Shown here in pieces: positions 46,984 through 58,328 of a stretch of 64,000 bases of DNA (position 1 is the first letter of the stretch; every line of letters begins with the position of its first letter). This DNA is from Saliterribacillus persicus. Its GTDB lineage: Bacteria; Bacillota; Bacilli; Bacillales; Amphibacillaceae. The stretch is from assembly GCF_003337485.1 (NCBI RefSeq), contig NZ_QPJJ01000013.1:1-64000 (forward strand). Reading direction: 5' to 3'. The notes below the pieces were generated by a model. The model was not told the origin of the DNA. It saw nothing but the letters and a program-made list of their open reading frames with translations, and ran no database searches. The position numbers and the translations under genes are program-made.

Positions 46984-47850
46984 CTACTTTTTCTTTGGAA
47001 TCTTAATGGTTATTTGATAATAGTCATCATGATCTTCTTCGTCGGTTACTAGATTCATACCTGTATCTGAAACCATATTAATAGATTGACGAATTGTATT
47101 CATAGCAATTCGCATATCTTTATTAACACCTTTTAGCCTTGGTTTCTTCTGCGGTTTTTTATCGGACAGCATTCTTTCTATGCGAGCTTCCGTTTGTTTT
47201 ACATTTAACTCTTTTTCAATTATCTCTACTAATAGCTTCTCTTGCTTTTCCGAGTCTTTTAATGCAATTAATGCTCTAGCATGACGTTCGGTAATTTGTT
47301 TATTTAAAATTGCTACTTGAACTTCTTCTGGTAGTTTTAATAACCTCATTTTATTCGCAATTGTTGATTGGTTTTTACCTAACCTTTGTGCTAGTGCTTC
47401 TTGCGTTAGCTGATGTAATTCTAGTAAACTCTCGTACGCTTTTGCCTCTTCAATAACGGTTAATTCTTCTCGCTGTAAATTCTCTATTAAAGCAACCGAA
47501 GCTGTTTCTTTGTCACTCATGTTGCGAATAATTGCCGGGATAGTCTTCCATTCTAAATGGTTAGCAGCACGCCATCTTCTTTCACCAGCAATAAGCTCGT
47601 ACTTTTCTGTATCGGCATCTTCAACTTTTCTAAGTACAATCGGTTGAATCAATCCATGGGTATGTATGGTTTGAGCCAATTCTTCTATCTTTTCCTGACT
47701 AAAAATAGTACGAGGTTGAAACCGGTTTGCTTCTATTAGTTCAAGAGGAATCTCCATAACCTCATCAGGATGATAAGCTTCCTGGTCATCTTCTACCTCG
47801 TGCTCTTCCTTATCTCCTAAGCCAAATAATCGACTAAATGGGTGTAACAT
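46984..47850 (-). CDS. noc: Nucleoid occlusion protein Noc
   Basis: 288 residues, a ParB paralogue that stops the division septum closing over DNA. The N-terminus [14 protein letters not shown] is the amphipathic membrane-targeting helix of Noc, which separates it from Spo0J. The CTP-binding region ([19 protein letters not shown]) and DNA-binding helices ([21 protein letters not shown]) follow. A parS site lies 40 bp upstream of its start. The local arrangement rsmG-noc-soj-spo0J is that of Bacillus. Confidence 0.95.
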   Translation of the reverse strand: MLHPFSRLFGLGDKEEHEVEDDQEAYHPDEVMEIPLELIEANRFQPRTIFSQEKIEELAQTIHTHGLIQPIVLRKVEDADTEKYELIAGERRWRAANHLEWKTIPAIIRNMSDKETASVALIENLQREELTVIEEAKAYESLLELHQLTQEALAQRLGKNQSTIANKMRLLKLPEEVQVAILNKQITERHARALIALKDSEKQEKLLVEIIEKELNVKQTEARIERMLSDKKPQKKPRLKGVNKDMRIAMNTIRQSINMVSDTGMNLVTDEEDHDDYYQITIKIPKKK

Positions 47851-47890
47851 ACTTCAAACACCACCTTAAATTAACTTTACCTATTTCAAA

Positions 47891-47906
47891 TGTTTCACGT
47901 GAAACA
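47891..47906. promoter_or_regulatory. parS site upstream of noc
   Basis: TGTTTCACGTGAAACA is a perfect 16-base palindrome and an exact parS. It lies between noc and rsmG. Confidence 0.95.
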
Positions 47907-48068
47907 TTGATCCGATGATCATAACCTCTTTTATTTTATCACATATCAATTAAAAAATCGTAACTATATGGAATAAAACACAAAAAAATAATAATTATCA
48001 ACATTAAATTTCACTCTTTTTTAAAATTGCGACTTGCTCAACTCAAGTCTAAATAATTTGGTGAGCAC

Positions 48069-48110
48069 ATAAAAAAAGAGAAGCACCAATATTTTGGTAC
48101 CTCCCTTTTT
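48069..48110 (-). terminator. Terminator of the mnmE-mnmG-rsmG group
   Basis: GGTACCAA and TTGGTGCT, extended by G-U pairs, form a stem followed by seven U on the minus strand. Confidence 0.8.
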
Positions 48111-48140
48111 TATATGAAACACCCTCTATTAAAGTGAACT

Positions 48141-48857
48141 TTAAGTTAATGGATTTTTATTTGGTGTCCCTGGTTTTCTCGGGTATTGCTTTGGTGTTTT
48201 TCTTTTTTTATCAATGAAAACAATATTTCTTTCTCCATTGTTATTTGGAAGTTCAAAAGAAGTAACATGGTTAATTTCCCCACCAAGTAATTCTATTGCA
48301 TTTTTTGCCTCCATTAATTCCTCTTCTACTTTTGGACCCTTCATTGCAATAAAAGTTCCTTTCGTTTCACATAAAGGTAAGCACAATTCACTTAGAACGG
48401 CCATTTTAGCAACCGCTCTACCTAATACAACCTGAAACTTGTGTCTGAATTTATCATTTTTAGCAAACAGCTCTGCCCGATCATGATAAAAAGAAACACC
48501 TGTAAGCTCTAGTGAAGCTGCTAAATGATTGAGGAATGTAATCCTTTTTTGCAAGGAATCTACAATAGTAACCTGTATTTCAGGAAAACAAATCTTTAAA
48601 GGGATGCTAGGAAAGCCAGCGCCTGCCCCTACATCACACAAATGAATAGGCTGATTAAAGTCGAAATAAAAAGCTGCTGAAATAGAATCATAAAAATGCT
48701 TTAAAAATACTTCTTCTTTGTCAGTGATTGCTGTTAAATTCATTTTTTGATTCCATTCCACTAAAAGCTCGTAATAGGTTTCAAATTGTTGTACTTGCTT
48801 ATCCGATAAAACGATACCTTCTTTTTCTAAGCTTTTCTTAAAGGTTTCAAGATTCAT
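48141..48857 (-). CDS. rsmG: 16S rRNA (guanine527-N7)-methyltransferase
   Basis: 238 residues. SAM motif [17 protein letters not shown], then [11 protein letters not shown] and the [10 protein letters not shown] region typical of RsmG (GidB). Methylates G527 of 16S rRNA; its loss gives low-level streptomycin resistance in relatives. 23 bp downstream of mnmG in one transcript. Confidence 0.97.
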   Translation of the reverse strand: MNLETFKKSLEKEGIVLSDKQVQQFETYYELLVEWNQKMNLTAITDKEEVFLKHFYDSISAAFYFDFNQPIHLCDVGAGAGFPSIPLKICFPEIQVTIVDSLQKRITFLNHLAASLELTGVSFYHDRAELFAKNDKFRHKFQVVLGRAVAKMAVLSELCLPLCETKGTFIAMKGPKVEEELMEAKNAIELLGGEINHVTSFELPNNNGERNIVFIDKKRKTPKQYPRKPGTPNKNPLT

Positions 48858-48880
48858 TGACTGTTTCCTTTCTTAAAACA

Positions 48881-50773
48881 TTATCTATTAGCTGCTTTTG
48901 CAACCTTGCCTTGTTCAATATACACCAAAAGAATAGAAATATCAGCAGGATTCACACCAGAAATCCGAGATGCCTGTGCTACAGATAATGGCCTTACTTT
49001 TTTAAACTTTTCTTTTGCTTCTGTAGCTATACCACCTATATCATCATAATCTATTCCTTCTGGTATAACTTTATTTTCCATTTTTTTCAAGCGTTCTACT
49101 TGTTGATTTGACTTGGAAATATAACCCTCATATTTCACTTGGATTTCCACTTGTTCTTTTACCTCAAATGGTAATTCTTGGTCAGAAGGTGTCACTTTTT
49201 CTATAAATGCATAACTGACTTCAGGTCGCTTTAAAAGATCGTATGCTTTAATACCATCTTTTAATCTTGTTCCCCCTACTTCCTCAACCATCGCTTGTAA
49301 TTTATCATTCGGTTTTAACTGACATTTTTTCAAGCGGTCTTTTTCTTGGTCGATCCACTCTTTCTTTTGTAAGAATCGTTGGTATCTTTCTTCAGATATT
49401 AGACCTAAGTTATAGCCAATATCGGTTAATCTTAGATCAGCATTATCATGTCTTAATAGTAAACGATATTCAGCTCTAGAAGTTAATAAGCGATATGGCT
49501 CACTAGTCCCCTTTGTCACTAAATCATCGATAAGGACACCAATATAGGCTTGAGAACGGTCTAAAATAACACTTTCCTTATTTAATGCCCTCGATGCAGC
49601 GTTAATCCCTGCCATAATCCCTTGTCCTGCTGCTTCTTCATATCCAGAAGTACCATTAATCTGTCCTGCAGTAAATAGACCAGCTGTCTTTTTCACTTCT
49701 AGTGTTGGCCATAATTGCGTTGGTACCACTGCATCATACTCAATGGCATATCCTGCACGCATAATTTCTGCCTCTTCTAAACCAGGTATACTTCTAATTA
49801 TTTTGTGCTGCACGTATTCAGGTAATGAGGTAGATAAGCCTTGTACATATACCTCTTCTGTATTACGTCCTTCTGGCTCCAAGAATATTTGGTGACGTGG
49901 CTTATCATGGAACCGTACAATCTTATCCTCAATAGATGGACAATATCTTGGTCCAGTTCCCTTGATCATACCAGAATACATCGCTGAGAGACCTAAGTTT
50001 TCATTAATGATTTCATGCGTTCCTTCATTCGTATACGTTAACCAGCAAGGAATTTGATCCAAAATAGCTTCTGTCGTTTCATACGAAAAATGCTGTGGAT
50101 TATCATCACCAGGCTGTATTTCAGTTTTTGAATAATCAATCGTATGATTATTAACACGAGGAGGTGTACCTGTTTTAAAGCGTACAAGGTCAAAGCCGAT
50201 TTTTTCTAGGTTTTCAGCTAATTTGACACTCGCACGTTGGTTATTCGGTCCACTCTCATAAGATATATCTCCTATTATCACACGGCCTCTCATGAAGGTA
50301 CCTGTGGTTATGATTACGGATGACGCTCGATAAATCGCATTGGTTTCCGTTATAACCCCTTTAATTTCATCGTTCTCTACAATAAGTTCTTCCACCATTG
50401 CTTGACGCAATGTTAAATTTTCTTCATTCTCTAATAACCGCTTCATTTCCTGTATATACAATGGCTTATCTGCTTGTGCGCGTAGTGCTCTTACCGCAGG
50501 ACCTTTTCCTGTATTCAACATTCTCATTTGAATATACGTTTTATCTATTACTTTCCCCATTAAACCACCTAAAGCATCAATTTCACGAACCACGATACCT
50601 TTAGCTGGTCCTCCTATGGAAGGATTACAGGGCATAAACGCGATCATATCTAAGTTCATCGTCAACATCAATGTGCTTGCTCCGCGCTTGGCAGCTGCAT
50701 ACGCAGCCTCTACTCCAGCATGACCCGCACCAATGACAATTACATCATAATTTCCCGCTTCATAAGTTGTCAT
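48881..50773 (-). CDS. mnmG: tRNA uridine-34 modification enzyme MnmG
   Basis: 630 residues. FAD-binding [17 protein letters not shown] at about 16-32, the [11 protein letters not shown] motif with its reactive cysteine, and the C-terminal helical domain that binds MnmE ([21 protein letters not shown]). With MnmE it installs the carboxymethylaminomethyl group at wobble uridines. Follows mnmE by 45 bp. Confidence 0.98.
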   Translation of the reverse strand: MTTYEAGNYDVIVIGAGHAGVEAAYAAAKRGASTLMLTMNLDMIAFMPCNPSIGGPAKGIVVREIDALGGLMGKVIDKTYIQMRMLNTGKGPAVRALRAQADKPLYIQEMKRLLENEENLTLRQAMVEELIVENDEIKGVITETNAIYRASSVIITTGTFMRGRVIIGDISYESGPNNQRASVKLAENLEKIGFDLVRFKTGTPPRVNNHTIDYSKTEIQPGDDNPQHFSYETTEAILDQIPCWLTYTNEGTHEIINENLGLSAMYSGMIKGTGPRYCPSIEDKIVRFHDKPRHQIFLEPEGRNTEEVYVQGLSTSLPEYVQHKIIRSIPGLEEAEIMRAGYAIEYDAVVPTQLWPTLEVKKTAGLFTAGQINGTSGYEEAAGQGIMAGINAASRALNKESVILDRSQAYIGVLIDDLVTKGTSEPYRLLTSRAEYRLLLRHDNADLRLTDIGYNLGLISEERYQRFLQKKEWIDQEKDRLKKCQLKPNDKLQAMVEEVGGTRLKDGIKAYDLLKRPEVSYAFIEKVTPSDQELPFEVKEQVEIQVKYEGYISKSNQQVERLKKMENKVIPEGIDYDDIGGIATEAKEKFKKVRPLSVAQASRISGVNPADISILLVYIEQGKVAKAANR

Positions 50774-50818
50774 ATGAAAGCTCCTTCCTTTTTTTATTGT
50801 ATAAACAATGTTTATACA

Positions 50819-52195
50819 CTATTTTCCTAAACAAAATTGTGAAAATAATTGATCGATTAAGCTATCTTGAACTGTATCACCAACGATTTCACCAAGTAAT
50901 TCCCAAGCTCTTGTAACATCTATTTGAACGAGATCAATCGGCATATTTGCTTCCATTGCTTCTTTCGCATCTTCCAATGCTTGTAATGTTTGCTTTAACA
51001 GCTGAATGTGTCTAACATTCGATACATAGGACAAGTCTCCAGCATCTAATTCTCCAGCAAAAAAAGTATCTGCAATTGCTTCTTCTAATTCATTCATTCC
51101 TTTATCCTTAATTAGGCTTGTAGAGATAATTTTTTTGTCACCTGCATACTTTTTTACTTCATCTATATTTAAGTTCTGCTTGAGATCTGTTTTGTTTATA
51201 ATCACAATACACTCTAAACCTTCTACTGCTTCAAAAAGCTTTTTATCCTCTTCTGATAATGCTTCTCCATAGTTTAGAACAAATAAAATTAAATCAGCTT
51301 CTTTTAAAGCCTTTCTGGATCTTTCTACACCAATACGTTCGACGATATCTTCCGTTTCGCGTATACCAGCAGTATCCACTAATCGAAGTGGCACTCCTCT
51401 GATATTTACATACTCTTCAATCACATCTCTTGTCGTACCTGGAATATCCGTCACGATTGCTTTTGTTTCCTGAACAAAGGCATTGAGTAATGAGGATTTT
51501 CCTACATTAGGCCTTCCAATGATAGCAGTTGCTAAACCTTCTCTCAAGATTTTCCCCTGCTTAGCCATTTTAAGAAGTTTCTCAACCTCTTCATAAACAG
51601 CATCTGTTCGTTCAATTAACATATGATTCGACATTTCTTCCACATCATCATACTCTGGATAATCAATATTTACCTCAACATGTGCCACCGTTTCGATAAG
51701 CTGTTGACGTAAGGACCCTACAAGTTGAGATAATTTCCCGTCTAATTGTTTTAATGCGACATTCATTGCTTTGTCTGTCTTAGCACGAATTAAGTCCATT
51801 ACCGCTTCTGCTTGAGATAAATCAATACGACCATTCAAGAAAGCTCGTTTTGTAAACTCACCAGGCTCTGCAAGTCTTGCTCCTTGTAAAAGTGCTAATT
51901 CCAATAATCGATTAACAGAAGCTAATCCACCATGACAATTTATCTCCACAACATCCTCTGTGGTAAATGTTTTTGGCGCACGCATGACACTTACCATAAC
52001 CTCTTCTACTTGTTCTTTTGTTGAAGGATCGACAATTTTACCATAATGAATCGTATGGGATTTTACCTCCCTAAGATCTTGTCCTTTAAATAACTCATTT
52101 GCAATTTTTATTGCTTCCTCACCACTTAATCGAACAATTGCAATGGCACCTTCTCCGATTGGAGTTGATATTGCTGCGATTGTATCCTGGTCCAT
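50819..52195 (-). CDS. mnmE: tRNA modification GTPase MnmE
   Basis: 458 residues. N-terminal tetrahydrofolate-binding domain ([21 protein letters not shown]), central helical part, inserted G domain with [21 protein letters not shown] and NKTD, and the terminal CLGK with the essential cysteine. Works with MnmG on wobble uridines. ATG 52195 follows AAGGAGGTG; an open 21-codon extension upstream is not needed. Confidence 0.98.
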   Translation of the reverse strand: MDQDTIAAISTPIGEGAIAIVRLSGEEAIKIANELFKGQDLREVKSHTIHYGKIVDPSTKEQVEEVMVSVMRAPKTFTTEDVVEINCHGGLASVNRLLELALLQGARLAEPGEFTKRAFLNGRIDLSQAEAVMDLIRAKTDKAMNVALKQLDGKLSQLVGSLRQQLIETVAHVEVNIDYPEYDDVEEMSNHMLIERTDAVYEEVEKLLKMAKQGKILREGLATAIIGRPNVGKSSLLNAFVQETKAIVTDIPGTTRDVIEEYVNIRGVPLRLVDTAGIRETEDIVERIGVERSRKALKEADLILFVLNYGEALSEEDKKLFEAVEGLECIVIINKTDLKQNLNIDEVKKYAGDKKIISTSLIKDKGMNELEEAIADTFFAGELDAGDLSYVSNVRHIQLLKQTLQALEDAKEAMEANMPIDLVQIDVTRAWELLGEIVGDTVQDSLIDQLFSQFCLGK

Positions 52196-52298
52196 ATCCT
52201 TACACCTCCTTACATTATAATTAATATCTATTTTTAAATCTGTAATTTTTAGTGTCACTAACTTATTAGATTACCACAAACTACAGTCAATTGGAAAG

Positions 52299-52413
52299 AT
52301 ATCCACATGACTTTTTCAAAAAAAACTACAAGTAGTTTTATCCACATGTGGATAATCTATATTATTTTTCCTTTTACATCCTATAAATCAACCGAATAAA
52401 GACCTGTGGATAA
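52299..52413. promoter_or_regulatory. DnaA boxes between mnmE and jag
   Basis: TTATCCACA at 52338-52346 and TGTGGATAA at 52347-52355 abut to form an 18-base palindrome; a further TGTGGATAA is at 52405-52413 and a one-mismatch site at 52299-52307. This is the outermost part of the origin-linked boxes, about 2.8 kb from dnaA. Confidence 0.8.
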
Positions 52414-52454
52414 ATAAAAGATATTAAATCTTTTTACCTTTTAATAGTTTCCAT

Positions 52455-52486
52455 AAAAAAAGCACTACACCGAAGTGTAATGCTTG
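52455..52486 (-). terminator. Terminator of the rnpA-yidC-jag group
   Basis: AGCATTACAC and GTGTAGTGCT pair around TTCG, followed by seven U on the minus strand. Confidence 0.92.
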
Positions 52487-52491
52487 TCTAT

Positions 52492-53109
52492 TTATACAGA
52501 TCGTATTACGACGTAACGATTTGGTTCGACACCATCTGAAAAAGTTTTCACTGCTCTATTATTCTGTAATGCGGTGTGAATAATTTTTCTTTCAAAAGAT
52601 GGCATGGGTTCTAGCTTTACATCTCTTTTTCTCTCGACGACTTGGCTTGCTTTTCGATTAGCGAGCTGCACCAAGGTATCCTCACGGCGTTTACGATAAC
52701 CTTCAGCATCTACAATAACTGTATAGTACTTGTTAGATTCTCTATTAATCACTAATTGTACCAAATATTGAAGTGCATTTAAGGTTTGCGCTCTTTTACC
52801 AATAAGAATAGCTATTTTTTCCCCTGATAAATGATAAGTAACTACATTATCTTTTATGGAAGATTCAATCGAAATATCAATATCAAATTGATTCACAATT
52901 CCTGCTAAATACTTTTCAGCTTTTTTGACAGGATCTTCATTCATCGAAACCTTTACAATCGCTCTCTTTGAACCAAATAATCCTAAGAAACCTTTTTTAC
53001 CTTCTTCAATTACATCAATAGTCGCCTGGTTCTCTGTGATGTTTAACTGCTTTAATGCTGATTGAACCGCTTCTTCAACTGATAGTCCGGTAGCAGTCAC
53101 TTGTCTCAC
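52492..53109 (-). CDS. jag: RNA-binding protein Jag (KhpB/EloR)
   Basis: 205 residues. Jag_N domain (VEEAVQSALKQLN), a KH domain (GKRAQTLNALQYLVQLV) and a C-terminal R3H domain (RKASQVVERKRDVKLEPMPS, FERKIIHTAL). In other Firmicutes it binds RNA and helps control cell elongation. A GTG start overlaps the yidC stop by one base, as in the spoIIIJ-jag pair. Confidence 0.95.
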   Translation of the reverse strand: MRQVTATGLSVEEAVQSALKQLNITENQATIDVIEEGKKGFLGLFGSKRAIVKVSMNEDPVKKAEKYLAGIVNQFDIDISIESSIKDNVVTYHLSGEKIAILIGKRAQTLNALQYLVQLVINRESNKYYTVIVDAEGYRKRREDTLVQLANRKASQVVERKRDVKLEPMPSFERKIIHTALQNNRAVKTFSDGVEPNRYVVIRSV

Positions 53110-53897
53110 TATTTATTTCCTCCTGTAGTCACTTCATTTTTCTTCATCATTGGATTTTTTATAAGCAATGTTTGTAGAACCATGAATATATTACCTACTA
53201 CCCAATAAAGCGCCAATGCGGAAGGGAAGAAAATTGCAAAAATACCAATCATCACTGGCATTAAGTACAACATCATTGTCATTTGTGGCAACATGGAATT
53301 TTGTTGCATCGTTGTTCCAGCCATCATCAATTTTTGTTGTAAGTACGTAAATCCGGCGGTTAATACCGGTAAAATATAATAAGGATCTGGTGAGTCTAGT
53401 TGGAACCATAAGAAATCGTGATTATCTAATGCACCTGTACGCATAATTGCATGATAGAACGCAATTAGAATTGGCATTTGCACAAGTATAGGTAAGCAAC
53501 CTGCTAATGGATTTACCCCGTTCTTTTGGAAAAGCTCCATTGTTTCTTTTTGCAATTTTTGCTGTGTTTCCTGATCTTTAGAGCTATACTTTTCTCTAAC
53601 CTTTTGTAATTCGGGTTGAATTTCTTGCATCGCTTTTGAACTTTTTAATTGTTTAATGTTTAAAGGTAATAACAAGAATCGAATTAAAATTGTAACAATT
53701 ACAATCGATAAACCGTATCCATATTCTGCTTGGAAAAACTCAGCAACTTTAACAATTAACCAAGATAGTGGATAAACAAAATATTGATTCCATATCCCTT
53801 CACTATCAGGAGTAATATCTTGATCAATCTCTGTACATCCAGAAAGTAATGCCAATATTCCTACCAAGGCCATCAATAATAAGACCTTTTTTCGCAT
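53109..53897 (-). CDS. spoIIIJ: Membrane protein insertase YidC1 (SpoIIIJ)
   Basis: 262 residues. Lipoprotein signal with LSGC at about 18-21, then five membrane helices typical of Oxa1/YidC; the hydrophilic groove arginine lies in [13 protein letters not shown]. Inserts membrane proteins and, as SpoIIIJ, is needed for late engulfment-stage sigma-G activation in B. subtilis. Here between rnpA and jag. Confidence 0.95.
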   Translation of the reverse strand: MRKKVLLLMALVGILALLSGCTEIDQDITPDSEGIWNQYFVYPLSWLIVKVAEFFQAEYGYGLSIVIVTILIRFLLLPLNIKQLKSSKAMQEIQPELQKVREKYSSKDQETQQKLQKETMELFQKNGVNPLAGCLPILVQMPILIAFYHAIMRTGALDNHDFLWFQLDSPDPYYILPVLTAGFTYLQQKLMMAGTTMQQNSMLPQMTMMLYLMPVMIGIFAIFFPSALALYWVVGNIFMVLQTLLIKNPMMKKNEVTTGGNK

Positions 53898-54062
53898 CGT
53901 GATCCTCCTTCATACTTCGTCCATTATGTAAGCTATTCATAATTTTTTATTTTATCACTAATAGCCTTATGATTACTAGCTATGTTCTATATTTTTATTA
54001 AAATTCAATCTTTGTACATATTAATAGATATATTTTATCTAATTAGTTATAAAAATCTATAG

Positions 54063-54401
54063 TTATAAAAGAAGCCCAGTTTTATATAAAAGGTGCTTCA
54101 AGCTCTTTTTAATTTGATGAAAATCCATATCTTTCGTTGGCTGCCTGGCTATGATAATTAAATCATATTCTTGATGCATTTCATTATCTAATTCGTGAAA
54201 AGCCTGTCTTAAGTAACGTTTGATTTGGTTCCGCATCACAGCATTACCAATCTTTTTACTTACAGACAAGCCTACACGAAAATGTTTTTGGTCATTTTTT
54301 TTTATATAATAGAGAACTAATTGACGATTGGCAAAGGAAGATCCTTGCTTGAATACATATTGAAACTCTCTATCTTTCTTTATTCTATATGCTTTTTTCA
54401 T
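54063..54401 (-). CDS. rnpA: Ribonuclease P protein component
   Basis: 112 residues starting [22 protein letters not shown], with the RNR signature as [21 protein letters not shown]. Supports the catalytic RNA that matures tRNA 5' ends. 93 bp downstream of rpmH; the terminator between them may be read through, as is usual for this pair. Confidence 0.97.
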   Translation of the reverse strand: MKKAYRIKKDREFQYVFKQGSSFANRQLVLYYIKKNDQKHFRVGLSVSKKIGNAVMRNQIKRYLRQAFHELDNEMHQEYDLIIIARQPTKDMDFHQIKKSLKHLLYKTGLLL

Positions 54402-54465
54402 CGCATATTCGCCTCCAATTACCGATCGACACTTTCCTCATCCACTATTTAATCAATAAAATAAT

Positions 54466-54494
54466 GGAAAAAGACCACTGACATTTCAGTGGCC
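54466..54494 (-). terminator. Terminator after rpmH
   Basis: GGCCACTGA and TCAGTGGTC pair around AAATG-type loop, then five U on the minus strand; it begins at the rpmH stop codon. Confidence 0.85.
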
Positions 54495-54628
54495 TAAGCT
54501 GATAATACTTTTCTTCCTTTTTTACGGCGACGAGCTAATACGTTACGGCCGTTTTTCGTACTCATACGTGCACGGAATCCATGAACCTTTTTACGTTTAC
54601 GATTATTTGGTTGAAATGTGCGTTTCAT
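54494..54628 (-). CDS. rpmH: 50S ribosomal protein L34
   Basis: 44 residues: begins [20 protein letters not shown], ends [12 protein letters not shown], a near-universal sequence. Divergent from dnaA across the origin. GGAGGTG-type site just upstream of ATG 54628. Confidence 0.98.
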   Translation of the reverse strand: MKRTFQPNNRKRKKVHGFRARMSTKNGRNVLARRRKKGRKVLSA

Positions 54629-54794
54629 TCTATATACACCTCCCTGAGGAATTTGAGTCTCAAAAATCAATTAGACAGTCTTATTTATTATACGGAACAA
54701 CATTGTCATCTGTCAATGTCATCTCAGAAATAATATTATTTTACCTATTAATTTTTAATAACCTGTAATAGTACAGATTTCGATTAACAAAGCC

Positions 54795-55119
54795 TGTGGA
54801 TAATTTCATGCTACTAATTTCGACTTTCCCACCCAGTTATCGACAATTTAATCACAAAATATAGTAGTGTGGATAGAAATTAAGCACAACCTGTAGAAGT
54901 TGTGGATAACTGTCGAAAACCCATTGCAATATCTGCATTTCTTTGGTATCATATTTGTGCTTTGACTTGTAAATAATTTATCATCCACTTCTTCTTATCC
55001 ACAGCCTGTGGATAAAGTGTGGACAATCGTCAACAAGGTGTGTTTAAACTTATACACAATCATGTGGAAAACTTAATTAACTAGTTTTCCTCTTTTTTAT
55101 CGGGTTATAATTATCCACA
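54795..55119. promoter_or_regulatory. oriC: oriC, upstream part (DnaA boxes between rpmH and dnaA)
   Basis: Exact boxes: 54795-54803, 54901-54909, 54995-55003, 55007-55015 and 55111-55119. Near matches: 54868, 55018 (TGTGGACAA), 55050 (TTATACACA) and 55063. Two exact boxes face each other with three bases between them. The last box lies 40 bp before the dnaA start, where it can also serve autoregulation of dnaA. Confidence 0.92.
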
Positions 55120-55160
55120 GGAGATAAAAAGAGAATCGAACAGAAAGGGGTGAATTGTGT

Positions 55161-56510
55161 TTGGAAAATTTAGAAGAACTTTGGAGTAATACATTAGAGG
55201 CTATCAAAGAAAAAGTAAGTAAACCAAGCTATGACACCTGGTTGAAAAATACATCGGTGGATCAATTACAAGATGATACCTTAATCATATCTGCTCCAAA
55301 TGAATTTACGAGAGATTGGTTAGAATCCCGTTACACTGACCTTATATCGGAAGCACTTTATGATCTTACCGGAGCAACACTTAAAACAAAATTTGTTATT
55401 CCTGAATCGTCGAAAGAATTGGATGAAGAAATACCTGTAAAAAAACAAAAACCTGTACATCCATCGAATGATTCTCAGGATTCACCAAAATCAATGCTAA
55501 ATAATAAATATACATTTGATACATTTGTTATTGGTTCTGGTAACCGTTTTGCGCATGCTGCTTCACTTGCGGTTGCAGAAGCACCAGCAAAAGCTTATAA
55601 TCCTTTATTTATATATGGTGGTGTTGGATTAGGAAAAACGCACTTAATGCACGCCATAGGCCATTATGTATTAGATCATAATCCATCTGCAAAAGTAGTT
55701 TATTTATCATCTGAAAAATTCACCAATGAATTTATTAATTCTATTAGAGATAACAAAGCAGTGAATTTCAGAAATAAATATCGAAATGTAGATGTGTTAT
55801 TAATAGATGATATTCAATTTCTAGCTGGAAAAGAACAAACACAGGAAGAATTTTTTCATACGTTTAATACATTACATGAAGAAAATAAACAAATTATTAT
55901 TTCTAGTGATCGTCCTCCAAAAGAAATACCAACACTCGAAGACCGTTTACGATCACGTTTTGAATGGGGCTTAATTACAGATATTACTCCTCCTGATTTA
56001 GAAACAAGAATTGCCATTTTAAGAAAAAAGGCAAAAGCAGAAGGACTTGATATTACCAATGAAGTCATGCTATACATTGCCAACCAAATTGATACGAATA
56101 TTAGAGAATTAGAAGGTGCACTTATTCGAGTAGTCGCTTATTCCTCTCTTATAAATAAAGATATTGATGCTTCTCTAGCAGCAGAAGCTTTAAAGGATAT
56201 TATTCCTACTTCTAGACCTAAAACCATTACGATCCATGCGATCCAAGAAGTTGTCGGGAATAAATTTCAAATTAAATTAGAAGAATTTGTAGCAAAAAAA
56301 AGAACGAAGTCCATCGCTTTTCCTAGACAAATTGCGATGTACCTATCCAGAGAACTAACCGATTATTCCTTGCCTAAAATTGGAGAGGAATTTGGTGGAA
56401 GAGACCATACGACCGTCATTCATGCGCATGAGAAGATATCTAAGTTAATCGCAACTGATACTCAATTAAATAGAGAAATAGAAGATATTAAAGAACAATT
56501 AAAACACTAA
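55161..56510 (+). CDS. dnaA: Chromosomal replication initiator DnaA
   Basis: 449 residues. Domain I ([28 protein letters not shown]), a short linker, the AAA+ domain with Walker [13 protein letters not shown] and Walker [10 protein letters not shown], and domain IV with the DNA-binding motif [14 protein letters not shown]. Binds the TTATCCACA boxes on both sides. I start at TTG 55161, which gives the family N-terminus and has GGGGTG 8 bases before it; another TTG two codons earlier is possible. Confidence 0.98.
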   Translation: MENLEELWSNTLEAIKEKVSKPSYDTWLKNTSVDQLQDDTLIISAPNEFTRDWLESRYTDLISEALYDLTGATLKTKFVIPESSKELDEEIPVKKQKPVHPSNDSQDSPKSMLNNKYTFDTFVIGSGNRFAHAASLAVAEAPAKAYNPLFIYGGVGLGKTHLMHAIGHYVLDHNPSAKVVYLSSEKFTNEFINSIRDNKAVNFRNKYRNVDVLLIDDIQFLAGKEQTQEEFFHTFNTLHEENKQIIISSDRPPKEIPTLEDRLRSRFEWGLITDITPPDLETRIAILRKKAKAEGLDITNEVMLYIANQIDTNIRELEGALIRVVAYSSLINKDIDASLAAEALKDIIPTSRPKTITIHAIQEVVGNKFQIKLEEFVAKKRTKSIAFPRQIAMYLSRELTDYSLPKIGEEFGGRDHTTVIHAHEKISKLIATDTQLNREIEDIKEQLKH

Positions 56511-56634
56511 TTTTAAAGATCAAAACTTATTTATCCTTTCATAAATGTTGATTAGTTTTTTTAATGTTGTATCGTATACTCTTTCTTTATTAATGCACTT
56601 TTTTTAAAATTAAATTCTATTAACAAAAAAGCTC

Positions 56635-56800
56635 TGTGGATACGGTGGATAACTTGTTCACACTTAGCAACAACTTATTAACAGGTGGATAACTTGATTT
56701 CCCATTATAATTATCCACTTATCCACATATTCACAGGCCCTATTACTATTACTACTATATTTTATTAATAATAATAATAAATATACTTCCCTCAGGAGGA
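56635..56800. promoter_or_regulatory. oriC: oriC, downstream part with unwinding element (dnaA-dnaN)
   Basis: DnaA boxes: near matches at 56635, 56644 and 56684, then TTATCCACT (56711-56719) overlapping an exact TTATCCACA (56719-56727). A short GC-rich spacer (CAGGCCC) follows, then TATTACTATTACTACTAT at 56741-56758, whose complement reads as successive 3'-(A/G)AT triplets, the DnaA-trio pattern. An AT-only tract runs to about 56786. This order is the basal unwinding system known from B. subtilis. Confidence 0.88.
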
Positions 56801-56808
56801 ATTAAAGA

Positions 56809-57951
56809 ATGAAAATTATTATGAATCGTGATCGCTTAATTGAAAGTGTCCAACACGTAATGAAAGCAATCTCTCAAAAAACAACCATCCCTATCTTAAC
56901 GGGGATAAAAATTGAAGCTACAGAAACGCAAGTAAAATTAACAGGAAGCGATTCTGATATTACGATCGAAGCAGTTATTCCTAAGGAAGAAGAAGGAATT
57001 ATTCTAATTGATGAAATCGTTCCTGGAAGTATCGTATTACATGCAAAATATTTCCCAGAGATTATTCGAAAATTACCAAATGAAATGGTAGAAATAGAAA
57101 GTGATGATAAATTACAACTAAGTATTCGCTCAGGACATGCTGAATTCCATTTAAATGGTCAAGATGCAGAGGAGTATCCACATTTACCATTACTTCAATC
57201 TGATTCCAGTTTTTCATTACCGAATGATTTATTGAAAAATATGATTAGACAAACCGTATTTGCGGTGTCTACTTCAGAGACAAGACCAATTTTAACTGGG
57301 GTAAATATTAAAGTAGAAGATGATCACTTACATTTTATTGCTACAGATAGCCACCGCTTAGCTGCAAGAAAGATCCCTTTAGAGGTTGATCAAGCAAATT
57401 TGAGCTTTAGTCAAGTGGTTATTCCAGGAAAAAGCTTGAATGAATTAAACAAAATATTAGAAGATACAGATGAAAAGATAGAGATCCAAGTAGGAGAAAA
57501 TCAAATTGCATTTCAAGCAGAGCATTTATATTTTGTCACGAGATTACTAGAAGGTAAGTATCCTGAGACATCCCGTTTGATTCCAGATCAAAGTAAAACG
57601 ATTATTCATGCAGACACTAAAACATTATTACAATCAGTCGACAGGGCTTCACTATTAGCTCGTGAAAGTCAAAATAATGTTGTTCGCTTAGAAACAAAAG
57701 GGAATGAAGTGGTAGAAATCACAAGTAATTCTCCTGAAATTGGTAAGGTAGAGGAAGAAATTACGATAAAAGGAATGGAAGGAGAAGATTTAAAAATCTC
57801 TTTTAGTTCCAAATATATGATTGATGCGCTTAAAATTATGGAAAGTGATCAAGTAAAAATAGAATTCACAGGAGCAATGCGACCATTTATTATAAAACCT
57901 GTGGATAATGATCAAATTTTGCAACTAATCTTACCAGTACGAACGTATTAA
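56809..57951 (+). CDS. dnaN: DNA polymerase III beta subunit (sliding clamp)
   Basis: 380 residues, three clamp repeats (first begins MKIIMNRDRLIESVQHVMKA; second GVNIKVEDDHLHFIATDSHRLA; end QLILPVRTY). Holds polymerase and repair proteins on DNA. AGGAGG precedes ATG 56809. 298 bp after dnaA, across the unwinding site. Confidence 0.98.
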   Translation: MKIIMNRDRLIESVQHVMKAISQKTTIPILTGIKIEATETQVKLTGSDSDITIEAVIPKEEEGIILIDEIVPGSIVLHAKYFPEIIRKLPNEMVEIESDDKLQLSIRSGHAEFHLNGQDAEEYPHLPLLQSDSSFSLPNDLLKNMIRQTVFAVSTSETRPILTGVNIKVEDDHLHFIATDSHRLAARKIPLEVDQANLSFSQVVIPGKSLNELNKILEDTDEKIEIQVGENQIAFQAEHLYFVTRLLEGKYPETSRLIPDQSKTIIHADTKTLLQSVDRASLLARESQNNVVRLETKGNEVVEITSNSPEIGKVEEEITIKGMEGEDLKISFSSKYMIDALKIMESDQVKIEFTGAMRPFIIKPVDNDQILQLILPVRTY

Positions 57952-57968
57952 AAGAAATATGTTAAGTA

Positions 57969-58016
57969 GCAAGAAATCCTTGTCCTAATTATAAAGGCAA
58001 GGATTTCTTGTTATTT
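57969..58016 (+). terminator. Hairpin after dnaN
   Basis: AAGAAATCCTTG pairs with CAAGGATTTCTT around a loop of about 16 bases. The following T-run is broken (GTTATTT), so it may attenuate and not fully stop. Confidence 0.6.
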
Positions 58017-58115
58017 AATCGATAACCTTTTCTAAATGCAAAATGTTTAGTAAAATAGGAAGAAGGGTCAAAATAGATACGAATATACTATTTTTAAAAT
58101 TGAGTAGGTGAAAAA

Positions 58116-58328
58116 ATGGAAGAAGTTAAAATAAATACCGAATATATCCAACTTGGTCAATTTCTAAAATTAGCTGGAATCATCGATACAGGCGGGATGG
58201 TTAAAATGTATCTAGCTGAAGAGGAAGTATTTGTAAATGATGAAGCTGAAAATAGAAGAGGTAGAAAATTATATCCAAATGATCAAATTAAGCTCTCCAC
58301 TGGAGAAACATTTGTGATTACAAAATAA
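58116..58328 (+). CDS. yaaA: S4-domain RNA-binding protein YaaA
   Basis: 70 residues forming one S4 domain ([36 protein letters not shown]). Conserved between dnaN and recF in Firmicutes; in relatives thought to bind RNA, with ribosome assembly suggested. AGGTGA precedes ATG 58116. Confidence 0.93.
   Translation: MEEVKINTEYIQLGQFLKLAGIIDTGGMVKMYLAEEEVFVNDEAENRRGRKLYPNDQIKLSTGETFVITK

Noticed and set aside
54629-55160. Plus-strand small gene upstream of dnaA
   Set aside because: Open frames here run through the DnaA boxes and rpmH leader and have no ribosome site.
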